DNA of 50,237 nucleotides from Fimbriimonadia bacterium (GCA_030430755.1 JAUIKO010000007.1:1-50237); one strand, 5' to 3'. Positions 34,679 to 45,072 are shown, counted from the stretch's first letter. Numbers and translations: made by a program. The notes: a model not told the origin generated them from the letters alone.

Positions 34679-34958
34679 ACTCGTAAAAAGTCCGATAGGA
34701 AACATTCCTAAAACTAGAGCTACTGTTAAGGCACTAGGTTTGAGAAAAATAAATCAAGTGGTACAACATGAAGATAATTCCACAATACGAGGAATGATTT
34801 TTAAGGTGAAGCATCTTCTGGATGTTCAAGTTTCTGAAGATAGCAAGAAAACTGAAACTAAGACTAAGGCAGCTCCAAAAGCATCTCAGGATAAATCTGA
34901 AGCGCCAAAAGCAAAAAAAACAGCAAGCAAAAAAACTGAAGCAAAGGAGTCTAACTAA
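34665..34958 (+). CDS. rpmD: 50S ribosomal protein L30 with a lysine/alanine-rich tail
   Basis: Residues 1-60 are L30 ([43 protein letters not shown]). The protein is 97 residues against the usual 58-65, because about 35 residues of Lys, Ala, Glu and Thr repeats ([14 protein letters not shown], then AKKTASKK) are appended. A very strong GGAGG lies inside the end of rpsE. The stop overlaps the rplO start in TAATG. Confidence 0.93.
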   Translation: MLQVKLVKSPIGNIPKTRATVKALGLRKINQVVQHEDNSTIRGMIFKVKHLLDVQVSEDSKKTETKTKAAPKASQDKSEAPKAKKTASKKTEAKESN

Positions 34959-35398
34959 TGCAGTTACATACATTAAAACCTAATGCTGGTAGTAAGAAGA
35001 GTAAGAGAAGATTGGCAAGAGGTATCGGAAGTGGTTTAGGAAAAACTGCAGGTAGAGGTACGAAAGGTCAAAAAGCTAGAAGACAGATAAGTCCTTGGTT
35101 CGAAGGTGGACAAACCCCTTTATATAGAAGACTTCCATTGAAGAAAGGTTTTAGAAATATTAACCATAAAGAGTTTGCTATTGTAAACCTAGATGATTTA
35201 GAAAAAACCTTTGAAAATAATGCTGAAGTAACACCTGAGTTATTATTAGAAAAGTCATTAATTCCAAAAGGAAATGATGGATTAAAAATTCTAGGTTTTG
35301 GTACACTTTCTAAGAAATTAACAATTAAAGCCCATGCATTTAGCAAGACTGCGGAAGCTGCAATTGTTAAAGCTGGAGGAGAGGTAGTAAGACTGTGA
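34958..35398 (+). CDS. rplO: 50S ribosomal protein L15
   Basis: Late-assembly 23S rRNA protein. The 146 residues begin [18 protein letters not shown] and include [29 protein letters not shown] and the C-terminal [20 protein letters not shown]. It overlaps the preceding and following genes by one and four bases, showing tight translational coupling with rpmD and secY. Confidence 0.97.
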   Translation: MQLHTLKPNAGSKKSKRRLARGIGSGLGKTAGRGTKGQKARRQISPWFEGGQTPLYRRLPLKKGFRNINHKEFAIVNLDDLEKTFENNAEVTPELLLEKSLIPKGNDGLKILGFGTLSKKLTIKAHAFSKTAEAAIVKAGGEVVRL

Positions 35399-36777
35399 GA
35401 AATGCTCAATCCGTTGCTAAATCAGGATATGGTTATAACCCTAAAAGACCAAGTGGAGACAAAGGGCTCCGCTTGCCTTTCTTAGAGACATTGCGGTTAG
35501 CAATGTTAGATTCTCAGATAAAATCGAGATTGCTCTTTGTGTTGGGGGTATTTGCTGTTTATGTATTAGGAATTCATATTCCAGTACCTATTCCTGGATT
35601 TTCACCAGAAATGTTTGAAAATGCTGTTAAAAACAATGGCATGCTTCAACTTATGGATACTTTTGGTGGTGGCGGATTGAAGCGAATTTCTATATTTGCA
35701 TTAAATTTAAGTCCGTATATTAGTGCTTCTATAATTATGCAGATATTAACTGCAACAACACCAAGTTTAAAGAAAGAGTTGCAAGAAGGTGGTGAATATG
35801 CAAAACGTCAGCAGAATCGCCGAACAAGAGCTCTCACCGTTGTTCTTTGCTTTTTCCAAGGTTTAGGATTTATTAATATGATGAGCGCTGCTCTAAATAA
35901 TCCTACCATTTTGATAAAATTAACAATTTTATCTTTCTGGTGTGCAGGGACGATGTTTGTTTTATGGCTTGGCGATCAGATTACAGAAAAAGGCATAGGT
36001 AATGGTATTTCACTATTGATCTTTGCTGGTATATTGGTATCCCTACCTGGTATGATTCAGAAGCTAGGTTATGCTGTGCAAGAAGATATGTTATCTTGGT
36101 TTTCAGTCGCTTTGTTAGCGGGTGTCTTTTTATTAACAACCTGGTCTGTTGTGTTATTTACCATTGCACAGAGAAGAATTCCTATTCAGCATATGAGAAG
36201 ACAGATGGGATCAAGATTAGTGAGTGGAAATACGAGTTATCTACCATTATCATTAAACCTTGCAGGAGTTATACCGATCATTTTTGCATTAACATTAGTC
36301 TACATGCCTGCTCAATTTAAAGGAATGTTAAGTCCTGATAATTTTATGTACGGTGTTTTAGATTCTATGGCTAATTTCTTAATGCCAGATCTTACAAGAG
36401 CTGAAGGTATTCTTGGTTGTCTCGTTTATACATCATTAATATTTTTCTTTACATACTTTTATACTGCTATTCAATACAATGTGGAAGATATTGCAAATAA
36501 TTTAAAGAAAGGTGGATCTTTTATACCTGGTATACGGCCTGGTAAGCAGACAAAAGATTTCTTAGATGGAGTTATTTCTAGAATAACTTTAATTGGTGCA
36601 GTATTTTTAGCTGGGATTGCATTAACTCAATATGTTGTTCCATTAATTGCAAATGGTGTAGCAAATCTTGGCCTGCCTTTTGGCACGTCTCTTTTAATCA
36701 TGGTTAGTGTTGCTTTAGAAACTATGAGACAGATTGAGGCAAATATATTAATGAAACAGTATGGGCAAGGAGAATAG
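35395..36777 (+). CDS. secY: Protein translocase subunit SecY
   Basis: Channel subunit of the Sec translocon; it would export the lipoproteins and outer-membrane proteins seen in this window. The 460 residues start from GTG within the rplO stop (GTGA). Ten transmembrane helices are visible, with [11 protein letters not shown] in helix 1, [44 protein letters not shown] and the C-terminal [13 protein letters not shown]. An N-terminal extension of about 30 polar residues precedes the first helix. Confidence 0.97.
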   Translation: MRNAQSVAKSGYGYNPKRPSGDKGLRLPFLETLRLAMLDSQIKSRLLFVLGVFAVYVLGIHIPVPIPGFSPEMFENAVKNNGMLQLMDTFGGGGLKRISIFALNLSPYISASIIMQILTATTPSLKKELQEGGEYAKRQQNRRTRALTVVLCFFQGLGFINMMSAALNNPTILIKLTILSFWCAGTMFVLWLGDQITEKGIGNGISLLIFAGILVSLPGMIQKLGYAVQEDMLSWFSVALLAGVFLLTTWSVVLFTIAQRRIPIQHMRRQMGSRLVSGNTSYLPLSLNLAGVIPIIFALTLVYMPAQFKGMLSPDNFMYGVLDSMANFLMPDLTRAEGILGCLVYTSLIFFFTYFYTAIQYNVEDIANNLKKGGSFIPGIRPGKQTKDFLDGVISRITLIGAVFLAGIALTQYVVPLIANGVANLGLPFGTSLLIMVSVALETMRQIEANILMKQYGQGE

Positions 36778-36783
36778 TCGAGT

Positions 36784-37464
36784 ATGGATCACTCCCATAA
36801 CATATATGTTTTATTCGGACCACCAGGAGTAGGAAAAGGGACTCAAGGTGAACTCATTGAAAAACAATTTGGATTTAAAAGAATCTCAACAGGTGATTTG
36901 TTTAGATTTAATATTTCAAATAAAACATCTTTAGGTTTAGATGCTAAAAGTTATATTGATAAAGGAGAACTTGTTCCTGATGATGTAACATTTAGTATGT
37001 TGAAATCTCAGATTGAAGATTTAAAAGGAAATACAAAAGGTGTTCTTTTAGATGGGTTTCCTAGAACTCTTTTACAGGCAGAAATGTTAGATGAGTACAT
37101 TCATAATATGAAGTATTCTCTTTGTGGAGTGCTTGCTTTTTTTGCAGATGATAAGGTGATTATTGATAGACTTTCTGCCAGATTAACTTGTTCTAAATGT
37201 GGTGTTACCTTCCACAAGTTACTCAATCCTCCTACGGTTCCTGGAGTTTGTAATTCATGTAAGGGTGATTTATATCAAAGAACAGATGACTCTCCTATTG
37301 CAATAGAGAACAGATTGAAAACTTATTATACTCAGACTGCGCCATTAATCGATTATTATCAAGAACAAGAGAAATGTTTCAGTATAGATGCATCATTAGC
37401 ACCAGATGATGTCTTTAAAAATGTATTAGGTTTATTTAGTAAACTATCAATTATTAAGTCATGA
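36784..37464 (+). CDS. adk: Adenylate kinase with zinc-binding LID
   Basis: Catalyses ATP + AMP to 2 ADP. The 226 residues carry the P-loop FGPPGVGKGT (11-20), LLDGFPRT (88-94) and a long LID with C136, C139, C156 and C159, which bind structural zinc in Gram-positive-type enzymes. It begins 6 bases after secY and overlaps map by four bases, the conserved secY-adk-map order. Confidence 0.96.
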   Translation: MDHSHNIYVLFGPPGVGKGTQGELIEKQFGFKRISTGDLFRFNISNKTSLGLDAKSYIDKGELVPDDVTFSMLKSQIEDLKGNTKGVLLDGFPRTLLQAEMLDEYIHNMKYSLCGVLAFFADDKVIIDRLSARLTCSKCGVTFHKLLNPPTVPGVCNSCKGDLYQRTDDSPIAIENRLKTYYTQTAPLIDYYQEQEKCFSIDASLAPDDVFKNVLGLFSKLSIIKS

Positions 37465-38210
37465 TTCATTATAAAAACAAAAATCAGATTGAGTGTATGC
37501 GAAAATCTGGAAAAATAATAGCTAAATGTTTTAAAGAGATATCTGAGTCGATTGTCCCTGGAAAAACAACTCCACTAGATTTGAATAGAATAGCACATCA
37601 AATTATTACAGAATCTGGTGCAGTACCAGGTTTTTTGGGTTATCGGGGTTTTCCTGCTGCTTGCTGTATATCAGTGAATGAAGCTGTTGTTCACGGAATT
37701 CCAAATGATCGAGTATTACTGGATGGTGATATTGTAGGTGTTGATGTTGGTGTCGTATTAGATAATTGGAACGGGGATGCTGCTTGGACATTTCCTGTGG
37801 GGACAGTAAGTGCTGAAGTTAAAAAGCTGCTAAATGTTACTAAAGAAAGCTTATACCAGGGAATTGCTAAGGCAAAAGTTGGTAATCGGATAGGTGATAT
37901 TGGTTCGACCATTCAAAAATATGTAGAATCTCATGGGTTTTCAGTGGTAAGAGATTTAGAAGGTCACGGGATAGGCCAATCGTTACATGAGGCGCCTGGA
38001 GTACCTAATTTTGGAAAACCCAAGACTGGTCCAGTAATCAAGGAAGGTTTAACTATATGTATCGAACCAATGGTTAATATTGGAACATTCCAAGTGAAGA
38101 CTCTTAAAGATAACTGGACAATAGTTACTGCAGATGGAAAATATTCTGCTCATTTTGAACACATGATAGCTATTGCAAAATCTGGTGTTGATATATTGAC
38201 AGCTGAATAA
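37461..38210 (+). CDS. map: Methionine aminopeptidase type I
   Basis: Removes the initiator methionine from nascent proteins. The 249 residues keep all five metal ligands: Asp in VGVDVGVV, Asp in WNGDAAWTF, His in EGHGIGQSLHEAP, Glu in CIEPMV and Glu in HFEHMIAI. The start overlaps the adk stop (ATGA). The usual next genes (infA, rpmJ, rpsM, rpsK, rpoA, rplQ) are absent here, so the operon ends early. A weak ACAGCT/AGCTGT stem spans the stop without a T-run. Confidence 0.96.
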   Translation: MIHYKNKNQIECMRKSGKIIAKCFKEISESIVPGKTTPLDLNRIAHQIITESGAVPGFLGYRGFPAACCISVNEAVVHGIPNDRVLLDGDIVGVDVGVVLDNWNGDAAWTFPVGTVSAEVKKLLNVTKESLYQGIAKAKVGNRIGDIGSTIQKYVESHGFSVVRDLEGHGIGQSLHEAPGVPNFGKPKTGPVIKEGLTICIEPMVNIGTFQVKTLKDNWTIVTADGKYSAHFEHMIAIAKSGVDILTAE

Positions 38211-38395
38211 CCGGTTAGCTGTTATTATCCGTACTTTTATGAATACTAAAATCTAAGAACTTATTTTAGAAAAAGCACATTCTCTCATTTTATTGCTTAT
38301 AGGTTGTTCTAGAAAAAAATAATCTGATTTGCTACATTTGCAGTATAAATATTTACATGTTGTGTGTTAAACTTAGTTTCATGTTTCAGTTTTTT

Positions 38396-40801
38396 ATGCC
38401 AGATAACAACAAAAAAAATATCATTTCATACATTGTTCTATTGGTTAGTTCGGGATGTTTTAGTATTGATAATGTTATCGAAAGTATGAATCCGCACAGA
38501 GAATCGATTACAAGTCCTTATTTTACACAAAGATATAAGGAGGTTATCAATAATGAGTATGAAAAACCAATAGAAGAAAATGTGGATCAAAGTGTTGTTA
38601 GCAAACTTTATCATACAGAAGATAAAGCTTTAAAAAAAGAATTCGTAAATAATGTAGCTTCTGATTCTGGTCTAATATTTTCCCAAGATTTTAATCAAAG
38701 ATATAATCAGATCATCAATAATGAGTATAAAAAACCAATAGAAGAGAGTCAAAATCAATCCGTATTAGGTGAACTTTTTAATCTGCAGTATTTATCCTTG
38801 GAGCCAGTAAAGTATTTAAATCTAGAAGAAAGTATAAGGTTTTTACAAACACTTCTAGAGAGTAAATCCGAACTTGAATTATCTAAATTTGCCATTGAAA
38901 TAATGCATGATAATTACTGGATTGGGAAACATATAGATGGAATTATAAGCTATAAACTTTTTAACAATTTTGAGAGTTATGTTCGGAAAGTATTAAGAGT
39001 TAAAGGTATTCAGAAGATTAAAATAAATGATTCTACTACTATTGAAGTCGACAACTATGCTTTACCAATAAAAGAATTAACTTTAAGTGATGAAATGTTT
39101 GATTATGTGAATCTAGAGGAGTTAAAATCTAGATTTTATAATATAGAAAGATTACATATTATACAAACTAGAAAATTGAATAATCCTAGAAGAGATAATA
39201 TTACCAGAGAAGAATTCTTAATAAAGTCTGTTGATTGTTTTCCTAAGCTAAAGAAAATTAATCTTGAATTATCTTTAAGATCACAGGAAGATTCCGGATT
39301 AAGATTTATAAGGAATTTTATTTCTAGTTTTGAATTAGAAGAACTGAGTATTCAGAATATGAGGACTTCCAGTTTGGCATGGATATCTTCGTTATCACGG
39401 TCAATATCTAAACTGGAAATTTATAATGCTCGATGGGGTAGACAACTTGTCTTTCCGAATTTAAAAGATTTTAATAATTTAAAGTACCTAAAAATACAAG
39501 AAAACATTATTTCTCTAGAAGTAGAGAGTTTGCCAAAATCTTTAGAAACTTTAGAAATAATGTATAAACATGCGAATCTAAATTTTATTTCTTCAAGGAA
39601 TTTAGATTATATATTAGATTTTTCTAATTTTATAAAATTAAAAACCTTAAATATGATTGTTCATGATAATTCCAATTGCGAGTTTAGAGTTCGAATACCT
39701 GATGGTTTGTATCAATTAAGATGCCCTGAATATTACAGGATTATTAAAACTCCTAAATCAGTTAAAAAAGTGGATATTCTAAGTAATAACATCAATAATC
39801 CGGTATTATCCGACCTTAGTAATGTTAAAAATCTAACATTAAGAGAATTTTCTAAATACGGCTCACTTATGAAAGAAAAGAGTGGTAGTAATAAACTTAA
39901 TTTGAGATCTGTAAAAGAACTAAAGTTATCAAAGATAAAACATTGTACTGATATAAATGCTTTTTTTCAATACTCTGATCTAGGTGAGAAATTAGATGTT
40001 TTGGAAATAGATCATACATGTTGTTCTGCATTGAATGTATATAATGATATTGTTGTAAAGAAGTTATTTATTAATAGTGGTACACAATATAGACATCCTG
40101 ATTTAAGAAATATTGCTTCAAAATTCCGTAAAGTTAAAACATGTATTATAAGAAACTTAGTAATTGATAACCAATTAGATATAGATTCAATTCTAGAAGC
40201 TAATTATGATTATATAAAAGTATATTGTTTACAAATCAATATGAATATTCCATCAGCATCTTTGATACCATTATTCCAGAAAATAAAATTTGTTAGAAAA
40301 TTATTGGTGCCTTTAAATTTTTCTTCTCGTCGAGGTAATTATAATGGTTTAATAGACTGGAGCAAAGGTTTACTAGATTCATTTGCTAAATTAGATGTAA
40401 AAGAAATTTTAGCTTTAAACTATTCTCATACTGGAGGTTTTGCGATAATAGATGAGGATGTCTTTAAGTTTATAAGTTATTTTCCTAAACTAGAAGAGGT
40501 ATCTGTTATAGGTGATTCGCTCTGTTCATATGATGGTTTGGAGTACTTAGGATTATGCAGAAATTTAAAAAAAATCAGATTGACCTTTGAGTATCTAACC
40601 ATGAATGATGAAAGTCCACTATGGCTAAAATTTTTGCCTAAAAAAACTCAGCTAGAGATCTATCCTTCAGGTACCGATGGAGCATTACTGAGAAAATTAG
40701 AAAATGCGTTATTGAGTAACGAAATTACATATAGACCTTTTCCTAAAGTTATAGATGATGTATATTACTATTATTTTCGATTAATTAATCCTAATAGCTA
40801 G
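38396..40801 (+). CDS. Exported leucine-rich-repeat protein, probable lipoprotein
   Basis: Read from the ATG at 38396 (801 residues) it begins MPDNNKKNIISYIVLLVSSG then Cys, a signal peptide with a non-canonical lipobox; an upstream in-frame ATG at 38357 adds 13 residues. Near the N-terminus a unit of about 32 residues containing QRY-x4-INNEY-x-KPIEE and QSV occurs twice, about 59 residues apart. The rest is many irregular leucine-rich repeats (LKELTLSDEM, FPKLKKINLEL, LKYLKIQENI, LETLEIMYKH, VKNLTLREF), a protein-binding solenoid. The target is unknown. It lies between map and flhA and shares no operon with either. LRR proteins behind an export signal are frequent host-interaction proteins. 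Confidence 0.75.
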   Translation: MPDNNKKNIISYIVLLVSSGCFSIDNVIESMNPHRESITSPYFTQRYKEVINNEYEKPIEENVDQSVVSKLYHTEDKALKKEFVNNVASDSGLIFSQDFNQRYNQIINNEYKKPIEESQNQSVLGELFNLQYLSLEPVKYLNLEESIRFLQTLLESKSELELSKFAIEIMHDNYWIGKHIDGIISYKLFNNFESYVRKVLRVKGIQKIKINDSTTIEVDNYALPIKELTLSDEMFDYVNLEELKSRFYNIERLHIIQTRKLNNPRRDNITREEFLIKSVDCFPKLKKINLELSLRSQEDSGLRFIRNFISSFELEELSIQNMRTSSLAWISSLSRSISKLEIYNARWGRQLVFPNLKDFNNLKYLKIQENIISLEVESLPKSLETLEIMYKHANLNFISSRNLDYILDFSNFIKLKTLNMIVHDNSNCEFRVRIPDGLYQLRCPEYYRIIKTPKSVKKVDILSNNINNPVLSDLSNVKNLTLREFSKYGSLMKEKSGSNKLNLRSVKELKLSKIKHCTDINAFFQYSDLGEKLDVLEIDHTCCSALNVYNDIVVKKLFINSGTQYRHPDLRNIASKFRKVKTCIIRNLVIDNQLDIDSILEANYDYIKVYCLQINMNIPSASLIPLFQKIKFVRKLLVPLNFSSRRGNYNGLIDWSKGLLDSFAKLDVKEILALNYSHTGGFAIIDEDVFKFISYFPKLEEVSVIGDSLCSYDGLEYLGLCRNLKKIRLTFEYLTMNDESPLWLKFLPKKTQLEIYPSGTDGALLRKLENALLSNEITYRPFPKVIDDVYYYYFRLINPNS

Positions 40802-40887
40802 TAGTTAATTGCAATTTTAATCCGTAAACTGTAAGAATACTAGATATAGACCTAAAATACAATTAGGGACCGTATTAGTACTAGTTT

Positions 40888-42972
40888 ATGGATAATTTTA
40901 AAAATATATTTAAAAATACAGATTTAATGTTAGGTTTAGCATTGTTACTTATTGTTTCGATGTTAATCCTACCCATTCCTCATTGGATTTTAGATACAGG
41001 TCTGGTTATTGCGATCGCGATTTCGGTTGTAGTTCTTTTGACATCGGTAAATATTGATGATCCGTTAAAATTAAGTATTTTCCCTTCGTTATTATTGATA
41101 ACAACTCTTTTCCGACTGGCTCTTAGCATTACTGCTACTAAGCTTATTTTAGGTTCAGGTGATGGTGGAAAGGTTATTGAAACTTTTGGTAAGTTTGTTA
41201 TGGGAGGAGATTTTGTAGTAGGTTTTGTAGCCTTCCTTATTCTTGTTATTGTTCAGTTTATCGTAATTACCAATGGTGCTGGACGTGTTTCGGAAGTTGT
41301 AGCTAGGTTTACATTAGATGGTATGCCTGGTAAACAGATGGCGATCGATGCAGATCTTGCGGCTGGTATTATCGATGAGAAAATGGCTAAAGAACGTAGA
41401 AAACATATTAAGATGGAAGCTGATTTCTATGGTTCTATGGATGGTGCGAGTAAGTTTGTTCGTGGTGATGCTATTGCTTCTATTCTGATTATTGTGGTGA
41501 ACATTATTGGAGGTTTTGCAGTAGGTTTTATGCGTGGTGAAGGAGATGCTATGACTATCATGAAGACATATACTCTTCTATCTGTTGGTGAAGGTATAGT
41601 CTCTCAGATTCCGGCACTTCTTATTTCTACTTCGAGTGGTCTACTGGTTACTCGTGCTGGTCAGGATAATACTATGGGCGGTGCAGTGATTGCACAACTT
41701 CTTGCTCAACCGAGAGCATTGATGTCAGCAGGAATTGCTCTAGTACTTTTTGCATTTATTCCTGGATTTCCAACCATTATTTTCTTAAGTATTGGTGGTG
41801 CACTTTTAGTATTGTCGAGATATATTCAAACAAATCCAATGTTGTTAGAACTTGCACAATCAGGTGGAAAATTAGCTGAAAGGGAGGATGAACAACTGGA
41901 ACAAGAGGAGGTTGATCCTAACAGTCCTGAATCTGTATTATCATTGCTAGAAGTAGACTCATTAGAAATCGAAGTGGGATATGGATTAAGCAGAGTTGCA
42001 GACCCAAGAGTTGGTGGTGATCTTACTGATAGAATTGCGGGAATTAGAAAGCAGTTTGCAAGTGAAATGGGTTTTATTGTTCCGAGTGTTCGAATCCGTG
42101 ATAATGTTATTCTGGAAGCAAATGAATACTCCATGAAGGTACGTGGAGAAGAAGTCGCTAGAGGAACTGCAGAAGCGGATATGTTAATGGCGCTGGATAA
42201 TGGCCGTGTTTCTGAGTCGGTTCCAGGGACTCCAGCCAAGGATCCTGTATTTGGTCTTGATGCACTTTGGATCGATCCTAAATTTAAGGATGAAGCGATG
42301 TTGAATGGGTATACAATCATAGAACCCAGTGCAATGATATCAACGCACTTAAACGAAGTGATAAAGCAACATGCAGCAGAACTTTTAACTCGGCAGGATG
42401 TACAGACGATTATAGACAATGTTAAAGAGAAAAATAAAGCAGTAGTATCTGAACTTATTCCCGATCTGGTATCAATTGGAGATGTACAGAAAGTGCTACA
42501 GCATTTATTACGAGAGAGAATTCCTATCCGTGATATGGTTTCTATTTTAGAAACTATTGCTGATTATGCTCCTAAAACCAAAGATCCAGATCAGTTAGGC
42601 GAGGTCATTCGTGCAGCTATCTCCAGAACGATTACAAGTCAGTATATGAACGATGAGAACAAGGTGCACTGCATTACATTTGCTCCAAGCTTAGAAAAAC
42701 AGTTAGCAGATGCAGTGCAGACAAATGCATTTGGTACTTCACTAAGTATCGACCCTACACTCCAACAGAAGATTATTGGCAAAATAGAAGATGCTTACGA
42801 TCGTGCAATCGGGATGGGTTATAATCCTATTCTATTGTGTAATACACAGCTCAGACTTGCTCTGTATAGATTAGTTATCCGGTACCAGGCTCGCTTACCC
42901 GTTCTTGCTTTTAATGAAGTTAGCCCACGAGCTGAAGTCGAATTTATTAACCAGATTAAATTAGATGATTAA
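40888..42972 (+). CDS. flhA: Flagellar biosynthesis protein FlhA
   Basis: Inner-membrane export gate of the flagellar type III secretion system. The 694 residues have about eight N-terminal transmembrane helices, the FHIPEP-region signature with RFTLDGMPGKQMAIDADLAA (140-159), ADFYGSMDGASKFVRGDAIA, and the large cytoplasmic domain with IGDVQKVLQHLLRERIPIRDM and ILETIADYAPKTKDP. The ADFYGSMDGASKFVRGD form and the VQKVLQ motif favour flagellar FlhA over its injectisome homolog SctV. No flhB, fliPQR or other flagellar gene is adjacent. It converges with the next gene, three bases apart. Confidence 0.95.
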   Translation: MDNFKNIFKNTDLMLGLALLLIVSMLILPIPHWILDTGLVIAIAISVVVLLTSVNIDDPLKLSIFPSLLLITTLFRLALSITATKLILGSGDGGKVIETFGKFVMGGDFVVGFVAFLILVIVQFIVITNGAGRVSEVVARFTLDGMPGKQMAIDADLAAGIIDEKMAKERRKHIKMEADFYGSMDGASKFVRGDAIASILIIVVNIIGGFAVGFMRGEGDAMTIMKTYTLLSVGEGIVSQIPALLISTSSGLLVTRAGQDNTMGGAVIAQLLAQPRALMSAGIALVLFAFIPGFPTIIFLSIGGALLVLSRYIQTNPMLLELAQSGGKLAEREDEQLEQEEVDPNSPESVLSLLEVDSLEIEVGYGLSRVADPRVGGDLTDRIAGIRKQFASEMGFIVPSVRIRDNVILEANEYSMKVRGEEVARGTAEADMLMALDNGRVSESVPGTPAKDPVFGLDALWIDPKFKDEAMLNGYTIIEPSAMISTHLNEVIKQHAAELLTRQDVQTIIDNVKEKNKAVVSELIPDLVSIGDVQKVLQHLLRERIPIRDMVSILETIADYAPKTKDPDQLGEVIRAAISRTITSQYMNDENKVHCITFAPSLEKQLADAVQTNAFGTSLSIDPTLQQKIIGKIEDAYDRAIGMGYNPILLCNTQLRLALYRLVIRYQARLPVLAFNEVSPRAEVEFINQIKLDD

Positions 42973-42975
42973 ACT

Positions 42976-45072
42976 TTAGTCAGCGATGCTATCGTTCGAG
43001 GGAAGTTGTTTGAAAAGAATTTTTGATTCCAGTTCAATAAGAATGTCTTGGAATAAAAAGTAAATACCAGCCATTGCAATAGATTCATATATTTGATTTT
43101 TTGAAGTAGTACTATTGCTAGGAAAACAGTTATCTGGTCTTATATGTGCCCAATAATTTCTATATTCTTTTATAATTTTACAGTTGTCTTCACCTAATAA
43201 ATTTTCATATTGCTTGGTAAGTATCTCTGTTATAGAGTAAGTAATAAAATTAAGGGAGTATTTATCTATGACTGATAGATTCTTTATTTGATCAGTTAAT
43301 GTTTTTATAGTTTTATTCTGATAATCAAAATAATCTATGGAGTTTGGATCTATTTTATCCCACATATCGTATGAAATAGGTTTCTTCGATTTACTGAATT
43401 TTAAGCCTAGGTAAGTTTTATCTTTTTGTGTAAATGGCTGGAGTGGTAAATTATCTGGAGTTGTACCCGCATCATTTGCGATCTTATGAGTGATTTTACT
43501 TATAAGAGTTTCTAACTTATCAGATGGTTTAAAATCGATAGAATTTAATAATTTATCTACTAGAGTATATAAACAATCACTATCACCTGTTTGTAAATAA
43601 TGTACGTATATTGGTTGGAATATGTTGGTATTGTTCTTTTGTATATCTTCAAAAAAATTAAACAAGATATCTCGGAATGGACAATAGTTTTCACCGAGTT
43701 GTAAATTGCTTATTTTTATGTTTCCAACAATGGATTCATATTTATCTAAAATATGTTTTAAATAGTTAACACCTTCTATACTTTTAAAATACTCTTTAGG
43801 ATGGTGTTTAGGATTACTACTATTTGGTTTAATTAGTTCATCCGATTTATCTTTATATCCTAGTTTGCTACCAAGAGTACTAAGGTGATTGGTATTAGGT
43901 GTTGTCGTAGATGTTTGAAGCGTTAGATAAATAAAATTCAATAAAAATTCCTTAGCATTAAATAAAGGGGAGTTGTATTTTGGATTTTCTAAGTTATCGA
44001 TATGAATAGGAAGATAATGGGCTAATGCACCTCGGTATTTATGGAAATTGTTCCACAGATTACTATCTTTCATAATACTTTTCGGGACTAAAATTGCTAA
44101 TTCACCCAATTCAATTAGGAGCATACATAAACAAAACCTTGTATCCATTGCTTTGGAATCTGACTTATAAGTTAATAAATATATGGATCGTATTATTTCT
44201 TTTGTTGTTGTTAAAAAGTCTTTTATTCCTGGATAATAAATAGTATGTGATAGTTCTATCAGACATGGAATAAGTTCAAATTGTTCATTACAGTATGCTT
44301 CGATTTTTTTATTTTCTAGGTTTAAAAATTCTTTTCTACGTGTCAACGAATCGATGGCTTTTTTATATAATTCATTGTCATAATACGGTTCACAATACTC
44401 ATGTTCTGGAATACTACATGTATTTTCGCATTGTTGAGATGTTTTTAAAGAATGAATTGTCTTCCAAATATTTTGTACTTCCTGATCATTCTTTTTAATA
44501 GTATTCTCGCCTTCAGCAATACCTATTAGTAAATCTTTATATTTTTCAAACTCATCGGTCTCTTTAAAAATCCTTTTGATTTCATTGTTAATAGAATCTT
44601 TGTTTGAAATGTAATCCTTGTTAATCATACTTAATAGTTCTAGGTCTCTGTATCGAACTAGTAATGCTTTATCTTCTTGTTTTTGTTTATTAAAATCAAA
44701 GATTTTAATAGCTTCCCAAAAGAAAGATTCAAGTTCCGTGTTTCTTACACCTTGTATAGGGGAATAAAAATCGATAGCATCTTTCATGCGATGTAAGTTT
44801 TCAGTATTCCAGTTGGGTAGGGCATCAGCAGGTCTATCTGACTCATCTAGCATATACCGATCGAACTTCTGATAGCGAATAATTTTGTGTAAAACTTTAA
44901 TAGCATTTTTTATAGTTTCACTGTAATTTAGTGTGTTTATATCATCTATAAGCTCAGTATTTGAGCCACAAGAACGGTAATAATCGTTTGTAGAGTAACT
45001 AATATTAAAAGTTGCAAGAAAGATAAAGATAAAGATAAAACATCTTATTTCTTTGAAATGTTTAGCTTTCAT
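42976..45072 (-). CDS. Exported paralog A with two HEPN-like R-x4-H motifs
   Basis: A 698-residue protein with a signal peptide (hydrophobic residues 11-22, likely cut near 27). I know no family. Two R-x4-H motifs stand out: residues 347-352 (RGALAH), preceded by LIELGELAILVP as in DUF86/HepT-type HEPN domains (G-E-x-x-x-L-x-P, then R-x-x-x-x-H), and 638-643 (RNYWAH), followed by RPD and the shared ending IYFLFQDILIELE. HEPN domains are all-helical and many are RNases using this Arg and His. It is colinear with the protein encoded upstream (45062-47059), sharing LHKII-x-x-QKFD, MLDE and EVQN-x-W. It is last in a three-gene overlapping operon and has many cysteines, fitting an oxidising destination. 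The HEPN assignment is by motif only. Confidence 0.6.
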   Translation of the reverse strand: MKAKHFKEIRCFIFIFIFLATFNISYSTNDYYRSCGSNTELIDDINTLNYSETIKNAIKVLHKIIRYQKFDRYMLDESDRPADALPNWNTENLHRMKDAIDFYSPIQGVRNTELESFFWEAIKIFDFNKQKQEDKALLVRYRDLELLSMINKDYISNKDSINNEIKRIFKETDEFEKYKDLLIGIAEGENTIKKNDQEVQNIWKTIHSLKTSQQCENTCSIPEHEYCEPYYDNELYKKAIDSLTRRKEFLNLENKKIEAYCNEQFELIPCLIELSHTIYYPGIKDFLTTTKEIIRSIYLLTYKSDSKAMDTRFCLCMLLIELGELAILVPKSIMKDSNLWNNFHKYRGALAHYLPIHIDNLENPKYNSPLFNAKEFLLNFIYLTLQTSTTTPNTNHLSTLGSKLGYKDKSDELIKPNSSNPKHHPKEYFKSIEGVNYLKHILDKYESIVGNIKISNLQLGENYCPFRDILFNFFEDIQKNNTNIFQPIYVHYLQTGDSDCLYTLVDKLLNSIDFKPSDKLETLISKITHKIANDAGTTPDNLPLQPFTQKDKTYLGLKFSKSKKPISYDMWDKIDPNSIDYFDYQNKTIKTLTDQIKNLSVIDKYSLNFITYSITEILTKQYENLLGEDNCKIIKEYRNYWAHIRPDNCFPSNSTTSKNQIYESIAMAGIYFLFQDILIELESKILFKQLPSNDSIAD

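Noticed and set aside
38190-38225. Possible terminator after map (TGACAGCT...AGCTGTTA)
   Set aside because: An 8-bp stem with a wobble and no T-run; too weak to call.
42085-42105. GTTCGAATCCG resembling a tRNA T-loop
   Set aside because: It encodes conserved FlhA residues (SVRIRD) and has no cloverleaf context.
41826-42419. 197-residue frame opposite flhA
   Set aside because: Antisense shadow; its Ser-rich composition reflects the complementary strand of the FlhA cytoplasmic domain.
40888-42972. Injectisome export gate SctV instead of FlhA
   Set aside because: The ADFYGSMDGASKFVRGD and VQKVLQ motifs are of flagellar type, a flagellin gene is in the same window, and no injectisome genes are adjacent.
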